NCBI GenBank assembly: GCA_013816415.1
Contig: JACDEN010000136.1
Coordinates: 1 to 6,989 of the forward strand
Length of the DNA stretch: 6,989 bases
Source of the DNA: Planctomycetota bacterium
GTDB taxonomy: Bacteria > Planctomycetota > UBA11346
Reading direction: 5' to 3'
Shown here: piece after piece, positions 1 through 4,449 of the stretch
Position numbering within the stretch: position 1 is the first letter of the stretch
How the letters are laid out: each line of letters begins with the position of its first letter
Notes under the pieces: model-generated
Database searches by the model: none
The model's input: the letters and a program-made list of their open reading frames with translations, nothing else
Told to the model about the DNA's origin: nothing
Position numbers and translations under genes: made by a program

Positions 1-532
1 CGGCCGGCGCGGGATAGAGGACGACGGTGCCGTGGATGCGGGCGAAATCGGGGATGCGGTGCGGCTCGACGCGGGTCCGGGTCATGAGGTGGTGGACCGA
101 CCATCCCCGCGCGGCCAGGGCGTCGGCGATCAGGCGGCGATGGCATTTCGTCCACATCGCTTCGGCGCACATCACCGCGGTCCGCGCGCCGTGCGCCACG
201 GTTTCCAACCGCCCGAGCGTCTCGGCGAAGCGGGGTTCGCGGGTGTAGTCGGCGTAGGCGTGGAAGGCGGCGACGCGCCACCCGGCGTTGTCCTCGCTCA
301 GATCCTTCGTGCTGCGGCGGCCGCCGAGCTCCTCGAACCAGTGGTACGCGATCCCCTCGGCCGCGAGCGCGGGTGCCAGCGCCGCGCCCGAGACATACGG
401 ATGCCGCCGGCTCGTCGGATACCGCCGCACGTCGGCGATGGCCTCGATGCGATGCGCGGCGAGCAGCGCCAGGAAATCCTCGAGCGCCAGGATCGAATGT
501 CCGACGGTGAAGATGATGCAGTCGTCGGTCAT
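1..532 (-). CDS. DUF488 family protein (3' end outside window)
   Basis: Read leftward from ATG at 532, this frame stays open for 177 codons to the window edge, so the stop codon is not visible. The protein has the DUF488 hallmarks: an N-terminal FTVGHS motif (residues 8-13), a following DVRRYP segment (34-39), an aromatic YHWFEELGG stretch (63-71), and the conserved MCAE...CHRRLIA block (121-136) with Cys122, Glu124, Cys130 and His131. DUF488 proteins are usually about 120-190 residues, so little is missing. Their biochemical role is not established; the conserved Cys/His/Glu residues suggest metal or nucleotide chemistry, which is only an inference. There is no signal peptide or membrane segment, so it is probably cytoplasmic. 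GGCGAGG six bases before the ATG can serve as ribosome binding site; an upstream ATG at 555 is out of frame. The gene lies directly behind a strong terminator on its own strand (567-600), which suggests attenuation. An additional promoter closer to the start cannot be excluded. Confidence 0.9.
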   Translation of the reverse strand, partial: MTDDCIIFTVGHSILALEDFLALLAAHRIEAIADVRRYPTSRRHPYVSGAALAPALAAEGIAYHWFEELGGRRSTKDLSEDNAGWRVAAFHAYADYTREPRFAETLGRLETVAHGARTAVMCAEAMWTKCHRRLIADALAARGWSVHHLMTRTRVEPHRIPDFARIHGTVVLYPAPA

Positions 533-566
533 GTCGCCTCGCCAGCGCCGGGCATGAGCGATGGGC

Positions 567-600
567 AAAAAAAGCGGGGCCACCCGTATGGGTGACCCCG
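567..600 (-). terminator. Intrinsic terminator just upstream of the DUF488 gene
   Basis: On the minus strand an 11-bp stem (plus 590-600 with 575-585) closes a 4-base AUAC loop (586-589). After GC it is followed by seven U (plus A-run 567-573). All 11 positions pair in minus-strand RNA if one U-G wobble (595/580) is allowed. The same site is a C-A mismatch in plus-strand RNA, and there is no T-run in that direction, so it works leftward. No complete minus-strand gene lies upstream for it to terminate, because the next gene to the right (839-1537) is on the plus strand. It therefore ends either a short RNA begun near 738 or a leader transcript of the DUF488 gene. Confidence 0.88.
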
Positions 601-741
601 ACCCGCCGCTACCGGGGCGGGGCCAGACGTTGCGCACTGGACATTTACCCACGCAGGGGGTCTCTGTTGCGGAGGTCAGTCCATTCCCGAAGGATGGCCG
701 ACGATCCGTACATGTCTGGTACCAGTGGTCCGCTGACCCCC
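567..741 (-). ncRNA. Candidate structured RNA or attenuator leader, family not recognised
   Basis: Between the minus-strand TATAAT box and the terminator lies about 170 nt with no convincing gene and dense complementarity. (a) The stem around 674-699 folds GUCGGCCAUCC-UUCG-GGAAUGG with a stable C(UUCG)G tetraloop that exists only in minus-strand RNA. (b) CAGGGGGTC at 654-662 is a perfect 9-bp inverted match to 735-743. (c) The continuous RNA run AUGUC-CAGUG-CGC (about 632-644) can pair with three upstream blocks GCG, CACUG and GACAU, with two bulges. (d) CCAGAC can pair with GUCUGG downstream (about 624-629), which would cross (c) as a pseudoknot or alternative fold. (e) RNA bases at 618-624 can pair with 594-600, the 5' arm of the terminator, as an antiterminator. 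I do not recognise tmRNA, SRP RNA, 6S RNA or a named riboswitch. A leader controlling DUF488 fits the position best; a free small RNA is the alternative. Confidence 0.55.
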
Positions 742-743
742 TG

Positions 744-749
744 ATTATA
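744..749 (-). promoter_or_regulatory. Putative sigma-70 -10 box (TATAAT) for the structured RNA
   Basis: Minus-strand TATAAT, an exact -10 consensus in otherwise very GC-rich DNA, lies where it would start a transcript at about 737-739 within a G-run and run leftward into the structured RNA. No good -35 hexamer is visible 17 bases upstream (about 767-772 reads TGGTGC), and the TG two bases further upstream is not correctly placed for an extended -10. The call rests on the consensus box and on its position relative to the terminator 140 bases downstream. Confidence 0.45.
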
Positions 750-838
750 TCGCAGGCGCCCGGGCCGCACCACCTTCGCTCCGATGGCTTCGACAGCGGG
801 TGCGCTTGACCCCCCGCGGGGGCGGCCACCCTGACCGT

Positions 839-1537
839 GTGGCCACGCGCATCGGATTCCCTGAGACGCGCTGGAGCCTGATCGGCCGTCTCGCGCTGCG
901 TCCGACCGAGGCCGCGGTGGTGATGGACCAGTATGCGGACTCGATCTCGCGCTACCTGCGTCTCAAGCTGCCGAACGAGGGCGATCTCGAAGACGTCATC
1001 CAGGAGGTGCTGCTGCATCTGTTCGAGCACCCCGAGCTGATGGCCGCGGCGGAGCCGGGTGCGGGCAGCCGCTTCCGCTACCTGCTGATGACGCTGGCGT
1101 GGAACGAGGCGCGCAACCGCCTGCGCGAACGCTGGCGGCGGCAGCACCGCGAGAAACCGGTGAAGGAGGACGACGGCGCGCAGACCGTCGCCCCTGAGAC
1201 GGAGGCCTCGGAGACCAGCGCGATGGATCGCGCCTGGGCCGAGTCGCTGCTCGCACAGGCGTGGGCCGACGTGCGCGCGTGGGCGTCGGATGGAACGCTC
1301 GAAGCCGAGATCCCGGAACTGCTCGAAGGCCACCTGGTGCGCGGACGCAATCTGCGCGACCTCGCCGCCGAGCTATCGCTGCCGCTCGCCACCTGCCACC
1401 GCCGCCTCGCGCGCGGACGCACCTGGCTGCAGAAGGCGATCGTCGACCGCCTGCGCGAGGCCGGCGAGATCACCGAGGATGCGGATCAGGGCGCGGCGTG
1501 CTCGCTGCTGCTCGATATCCTGAAGGGACCGGCCTGA
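839..1537 (+). CDS. ECF-type RNA polymerase sigma factor
   Basis: This encodes a small sigma-70 family factor that would direct RNA polymerase to a special promoter set. With the GTG start at 839 it has 232 residues, near the usual ECF size. The N-terminus carries FPETRWSLI, a signature frequent in sigma factors of Planctomycetota, Acidobacteriota and related groups. Region 2 spans about residues 25-100, with a DLEDVIQEVLLHLF core typical of region 2.2 and a basic WNEARNRLRERWRRQ stretch after it. A charged linker follows. Region 4 covers about 160-205, with a helix-turn-helix like LRDLAAELSLPLATCHRRLARGR. An alternative GTG at 800 adds 13 residues with no family resemblance; neither start has a strong Shine-Dalgarno, so I chose the one close to the conserved motif. 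No anti-sigma gene follows: a terminator comes directly after the gene and the next gene is a cyclase. Control must lie elsewhere or act through expression. Confidence 0.9.
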   Translation: MATRIGFPETRWSLIGRLALRPTEAAVVMDQYADSISRYLRLKLPNEGDLEDVIQEVLLHLFEHPELMAAAEPGAGSRFRYLLMTLAWNEARNRLRERWRRQHREKPVKEDDGAQTVAPETEASETSAMDRAWAESLLAQAWADVRAWASDGTLEAEIPELLEGHLVRGRNLRDLAAELSLPLATCHRRLARGRTWLQKAIVDRLREAGEITEDADQGAACSLLLDILKGPA

Positions 1538-1574
1538 CGTCGGCTGACCATGGTCGGCTTCCTTCGGGTTTTTT
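1519..1574 (+). terminator. Intrinsic terminator of the sigma factor gene, overlapping its 3' end
   Basis: CCTGAAGG (1519-1526) pairs with CCTTCGGG (1561-1568), and CCGGCC (1529-1534) pairs with GGTCGG (1552-1557). Together they give about 16 bp with a small internal loop, followed at once by six T (1569-1574). Two G-U wobbles work in plus-strand RNA. The left arm lies inside the last codons (Leu-Lys-Gly-Pro-Ala) and abuts the TGA stop at 1535-1537. The sigma gene is therefore probably transcribed separately from the cyclase gene downstream. Confidence 0.82.
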
Positions 1575-1668
1575 GAGGCATCTTTTAGTGGGACGAGACG
1601 TATTATAGGCGCCCCTCCCGTGCTTACGGCTTGTTCGCATCCTGCCTGAATTATCGTGTGGTCGATCG

Positions 1669-2883
1669 ATGAACCTCCGAAGGACATCCGACACATCGGA
1701 AAACGTGCACGACATCGACAGCATCTATGAGTGGCTGGTGGCCGGCGCACCCGGAGCACGGACCGCCAAGGAGGTCGTGGCACGGATCTGTCCCGAGCTG
1801 GCAGCGGCAGGAATTCCGATCGTCCGAATCGAAGCCTTCGTGCGCACGCTTCATCCGCAAATCGTCGGACGCAGCTTCATCTGGCGGCCAGGCGCCGAGG
1901 TCGAGGTCCGTGAAAACAGCTGGTCCTATCTCAACTCGCCGGCGTTCATGCAGAGTCCGGCTGCGAAGGTATTCTCGACCGGCAAGCCGGTGCGGCGGAA
2001 CCTCATGGCCGCTGAGAGCCTCGCAGAATTTCCGCAATTGCAGGAGTTGGCGCGCGAGGGAATGACGGATTTCTTCGCGGGGCCGTTGACGTTCCTCAGT
2101 GGACAGACCCAGGCGATCACGTTCGCGACCCGCGCTGATGGCGGATTCACCGCGGCGCACCTCGCCGCCATCGAACGCGTGCTGATCCCGCTGTCCCGGG
2201 TCGGTGAGATCCTGGCGCTCCACCGCACGGCAGCGAATCTCCTGAGCACCTATGTCGGTCGCGGCGCGGGCGAACGGATCCTTGCCGGTCAGATCATGCG
2301 CGGCGACACGCAAAGCATCCGGGCGGTGATCTGGTTCTCCGACATCCGCGGATTCTCCTCGATGTCGGAGCGATTGCCGCCGACAGAGATCATCGGGGTG
2401 CTCAACGAGATATTCGATTGCCAAGTACCGGCTATCGAGAGTCACGGCGGCGAGGTTCTCAAATTCATGGGCGATGGCCTGTTGGCGATCTTCCCGTTCT
2501 CAGAGGGGGAGACGGCGCCGGGACGACTGTGCGACCAAGCTCTGCTCGCTGCCCGCGATGCTTTTGCCCAACTTGCGGTCTTGAATGCAGCGCGGCAGAC
2601 GCGCGGCCTCAAGCCGGTCACCTTCGGCCTCGCCCTGCACGTCGGCGAATTGGCGTACGGCAACATCGGCGGCTCGGGGCGACTCGATTTCACCTGCATC
2701 GGCAAAGCGGTGAATCTCGCCTCCCGACTCGAAGGCCTGACCAGCAAGCTCGGAAGGTCCGTGGTGCTCAGCGAGGATTTCGCCGCGGCGACCAACTCGG
2801 CAGTCACCCCCCTCGGGAACTTCGAACTCAAGGGATTGGATGGGATGATCGCGGTTTTCGCTCCGCTGGTCGAACTCGCTTGA
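1669..2883 (+). CDS. Class III adenylate/guanylate cyclase with N-terminal sensor-like region
   Basis: A 404-residue soluble protein predicted to make cAMP or cGMP from the nucleoside triphosphate. Residues about 1-185 form a GAF-like or family-specific input region, with FVRTLHPQIVGRSFIWRPG and later VTD/MTDFFAGPL and ITFATRADGGFT segments. This architecture is common in alphaproteobacterial cyclases. The short YVGRGAGERILAGQI linker leads to the catalytic domain at about 213-400. The metal-binding aspartates are Asp225 in WFSDIRGFS and Asp269 in KFMGDGLL. Lys265 occupies the base-selecting lysine position, favouring ATP. Asn349 and Arg353 of VNLASRLE match the transition-state residues. Position 346, often Asp in the IGD.VN motif, is Lys here (IGKAVN). 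There is no signal peptide or membrane span, so it is likely a cytosolic receptor for a small ligand. ATG at 1669 lacks a strong Shine-Dalgarno, and no other good start exists before the conserved region. It follows the terminator of the sigma gene and so needs its own promoter within 1575-1668, where I see no clear consensus. Confidence 0.93.
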   Translation: MNLRRTSDTSENVHDIDSIYEWLVAGAPGARTAKEVVARICPELAAAGIPIVRIEAFVRTLHPQIVGRSFIWRPGAEVEVRENSWSYLNSPAFMQSPAAKVFSTGKPVRRNLMAAESLAEFPQLQELAREGMTDFFAGPLTFLSGQTQAITFATRADGGFTAAHLAAIERVLIPLSRVGEILALHRTAANLLSTYVGRGAGERILAGQIMRGDTQSIRAVIWFSDIRGFSSMSERLPPTEIIGVLNEIFDCQVPAIESHGGEVLKFMGDGLLAIFPFSEGETAPGRLCDQALLAARDAFAQLAVLNAARQTRGLKPVTFGLALHVGELAYGNIGGSGRLDFTCIGKAVNLASRLEGLTSKLGRSVVLSEDFAAATNSAVTPLGNFELKGLDGMIAVFAPLVELA

Positions 2884-2903
2884 ATGTAACGGGGTCGAAA
2901 TCC

Positions 2904-2990
2904 GCTGGCGTCACCGCAGATCCGACCATACGAGAACGGACTTTTATCACGTCATCAGCCGGTGCGTCCGTCGCGGTGTCCCGTGCGGCG
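2904..2990 (+). pseudogene. Frameshifted N-terminal remnant of a REP-associated (Y1, IS200-like) transposase
   Basis: Codons 2904-2945 read AGVTADPTIRERTF, and one base out of phase codons 2945-2980 read YHVISRCVRRGV. Joined, they give ADPTIRERTFYHVISRCV, the characteristic start of REP-associated tyrosine transposases, which typically begin with a basic stretch, then ..ADPT..RTYYHVISR, and carry the HUH and catalytic Tyr motifs further on. A single missing base in the T-run at 2942-2945 explains the shift. The HUH motif, the Tyr and about 90% of the protein are absent, and similarity stops where the direct repeat at 3004 begins. These enzymes mobilise REP palindromes in their own genome, which fits the palindromic repeats next door. 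I recognised this by motif memory without a database search. Confidence 0.65.
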
Positions 2991-3003
2991 ATCAGTGGGT
3001 CAA

Positions 3004-3246
3004 GTCAGGTCCTGAGCTTGGAAGATATTTTCAATTTCTGATATCTCCAGGAGCCGCGGGGAGAATTTAGGACAGGCACTCCCAACCCTCTGTTGTAAAT
3101 TCATGGAGAGAGCATTCGAGGACACACGCTCCCGAAGCATCCACTTGTGTCAAAATCTCGTTCTCAGCCGCGAGCGATCCGTTGCCTTGAACGAACGAGA
3201 TTTGACATGAGCTTAGAAAAGCGAGTGTGAGTGTGTCCTCGGATTT
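3004..3246. repeat. Direct repeat copy 1 (about 240 bp, REP/BIME-like)
   Basis: This segment matches 4215-4449 in the same orientation along its whole length, from GTCAGGTCCTGAGC to GGATTTC. Identity is roughly 85-90% by eye, with several 1-4 base indels that break any shared reading frame, so it is non-coding. A weaker match (GGCGATCAGT, 2987-2996 against 4202-4211) extends it to the left. Inside are AGGACAGGCACTCCC (3069-3083) and AGGACACACGCTCCC (3119-3133), plus a reverse-oriented relative at its right end, so one motif appears three times per unit. It lies between the transposase remnant and the 3' end of the kinase-like gene, ending about 20 bases from that gene's stop codon. Alternatives are a MITE or an integron attC-like site; no clear GTTRRRY core was found. 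Confidence 0.85.
3118..3240. repeat. Large imperfect palindrome inside repeat copy 1
   Basis: The outer arms GAGGACACAC (3118-3127) and GTGTGTCCTC (3231-3240) are perfectly complementary. Inner arms TGTCAAAATCTCGTTC (3148-3163) and GAACGAGATTTGACA (3193-3207) pair with one extra A. GAAGC near 3133 can pair with GCTT near 3211. The central loop is about 29 bases (3164-3192). As single-stranded DNA or RNA this makes a hairpin of about 120 nt, the form expected of a REP/REPIN unit acted on by a Y1 transposase. As RNA it could also act as a bidirectional transcription barrier behind the kinase-like gene, although no T-run follows. Confidence 0.75.
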
Positions 3247-3266
3247 CTTTGGCAGTGTCCATGTTT

Positions 3267-4214
3267 TTACAAAGGATTTCCGGTGCGAAGGAGCAACTGG
3301 ATCAAGCCTCGTGCATGTGAGTTGTGCCCCGCGGCAATGAGTGCTCTGCACATCGCATAGAAGCCGACGTGCGGGCTCTTTGGCAGTAGGCCATTGATCG
3401 ATTCATATCCTTCACGGAACGATGGCCAGAGTTCCGGCGCCCCGATCAAATGGAATCGTCCGTGCACCCAAACCACTTCCCAGAGAGAATCTCCCATCCA
3501 GACCCTTTCCCAATCGAGAAGCGCGACGATTCGTGGCGGCCCGGACGAGGCCAAAGCATCGTGAAGATCTTGATCTGCTTTGCGCAAACCAGGAAGAGAT
3601 GGGAACGCAACGTGGGCCTCACGTTCGGTAAGGAATGCCTCGATCGCATTCATCTCGCTTGCGGACCATCCATTGGCACTCAACTGTCTCGTGCGTTCGT
3701 GCGCACTCCCGATGAGCTGGGCAACGTGTTCCGAATGCGCCTGTGCGGCGCCGAAACCATCCAAGCCATCGGACTCTGATAATTGCGAGCGATGAAATAT
3801 CGCTAAACAGCGACCCCAGTCTCTCGCGAGCACGGTGGCCTGCGTGCGCGAAAATTCGCTGAATGCATTGGCCAATTGCATACCATCGATCCACTCCATA
3901 ACCAATAGAGGCAATCCGCCCTGACCCTGTTGCCAGCAGATATGTTGTGGAATCGGCAGTCCGGTACGGACAGCAAGCGTGTTTGCGACTCTTGCGCTTT
4001 GCTCGAGGGCCTCTGGATAGCGCAGGCATACTTTGATGACATAGCGCCGTCCATCTGCATGACCGAGTACCGTCGGATTATAGGTATCCTGGAATGTCAT
4101 CCCAGAGAGTGTTCGGCAGAGGGGAATATCTTGCGCCTTAAGCAGATCGTTCGTTTCACGCAGCAGACGTTCCAAATCGGGCATGGGCGCTCGACCTGAA
4201 GGGCGATCAGTCAT
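3267..4214 (-). CDS. Aminoglycoside-phosphotransferase (APH)-fold protein, divergent catalytic loop
   Basis: A 315-residue protein of the APH/choline-kinase-like superfamily, whose members transfer phosphate from ATP to small hydroxylated substrates. Visible landmarks: a Lys in YVIKV (Lys61) at the ATP-lysine position; the hinge-like LPLLVMEWIDG (101-111); a catalytic loop ADQDLHDA (213-220), where families normally have HGDLHPGN; and LLDWERVWMGDSLWE (232-246), whose Asp234 matches the Mg-binding Asp of the IDWE motif. The catalytic Asp is kept as Asp216, but the first His is Asp and the Asn five residues after the Asp is Leu221. The substrate is unknown, and antibiotic resistance should not be assumed. 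ATG at 4214 has a good AGGA six bases upstream that lies inside repeat copy 2. ATG at 4184 (Met11) is the alternative start, with a weaker site. The gene sits alone between two direct repeats and is more AT-rich than the genes to the left, which suggests acquisition. No signal peptide is present. Confidence 0.82.
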   Translation of the reverse strand: MTDRPSGRAPMPDLERLLRETNDLLKAQDIPLCRTLSGMTFQDTYNPTVLGHADGRRYVIKVCLRYPEALEQSARVANTLAVRTGLPIPQHICWQQGQGGLPLLVMEWIDGMQLANAFSEFSRTQATVLARDWGRCLAIFHRSQLSESDGLDGFGAAQAHSEHVAQLIGSAHERTRQLSANGWSASEMNAIEAFLTEREAHVAFPSLPGLRKADQDLHDALASSGPPRIVALLDWERVWMGDSLWEVVWVHGRFHLIGAPELWPSFREGYESINGLLPKSPHVGFYAMCRALIAAGHNSHARGLIQLLLRTGNPL

Positions 4215-4449
4215 GTCAGGTCCTGAGCCTGGAGAATATTTTCAATTTCTGATATCTCTAGGAGCGACGGGAAGAATTTTAGGACAGGCACTCCCTACCC
4301 TCTGTTGTAAATTCATGGAGAGAGCATTCGAGGACACGCACTCCCGAAGCATCCACCTCGGTCAAATCTCGTCCTCAGCCGCGAGCGATCCGTTGCCTTG
4401 AACAAGATTTGACAAAAGCTTAGGAAGCGCGTGCGAGTCCTGGGATTTC
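4215..4449. repeat. Direct repeat copy 2 (about 235 bp, REP/BIME-like)
   Basis: This is the second copy of the 3004-3246 repeat, same orientation, 1.2 kb away. Its left edge is adjacent to the start codon of the kinase-like gene, and it supplies that gene's AGGA ribosome binding site (4221-4224 on the minus strand). Its right part overlaps the 3' end of the exported-protein frame. It carries AGGACAGGCACTCCC (4281-4295) and AGGACACGCACTCCC (4331-4345). The AT-rich 5' third (TATTTTCAATTTCTGATATCTCT) could hold promoter elements, but I see no well-spaced pair. Confidence 0.85.

Noticed and set aside
32..595. Long plus-strand open frame of 187 codons over the left end
   Set aside because: It is the antisense shadow of the DUF488 gene; the minus-strand frame has recognisable family motifs while this one is low-information Arg/Gly/Pro-rich, and its end runs through the terminator.
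567..741. 6S RNA, tmRNA or SRP RNA
   Set aside because: Size would suit 6S RNA, but the 5' half closes on itself rather than pairing with the 3' half; no tRNA-like ends or SRP GGAA tip motif are present.
654..743. Plus-strand leader hairpin for the sigma factor gene
   Set aside because: The perfect inverted repeat is strand-neutral, but the UUCG tetraloop, the wobble pairs and the T-run only make sense on the minus strand.
1651..2445. 264-codon minus-strand frame opposite the cyclase
   Set aside because: Antisense to strongly conserved cyclase codons, composition Arg/His/Asp-rich without family motifs; typical GC-rich shadow.
3067..3351. 94-codon minus-strand frame across repeat copy 1
   Set aside because: It translates the non-coding repeat; the equivalent frame in copy 2 is broken by indels.
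3267..4214. Aminoglycoside resistance gene
   Set aside because: Only the general APH fold is supported; the catalytic loop is atypical and the fold covers many non-resistance kinases.
3004..4449. Integron with attC sites
   Set aside because: The position of repeats at gene 3' ends is suggestive, but no GTTRRRY/RYYYAAC core pair was found in the arms, no integrase is in view, and REP/transposase similarity explains the data better.
3004..4449. CRISPR array
   Set aside because: Only two long copies separated by a full gene; no short regularly spaced repeats or cas genes.
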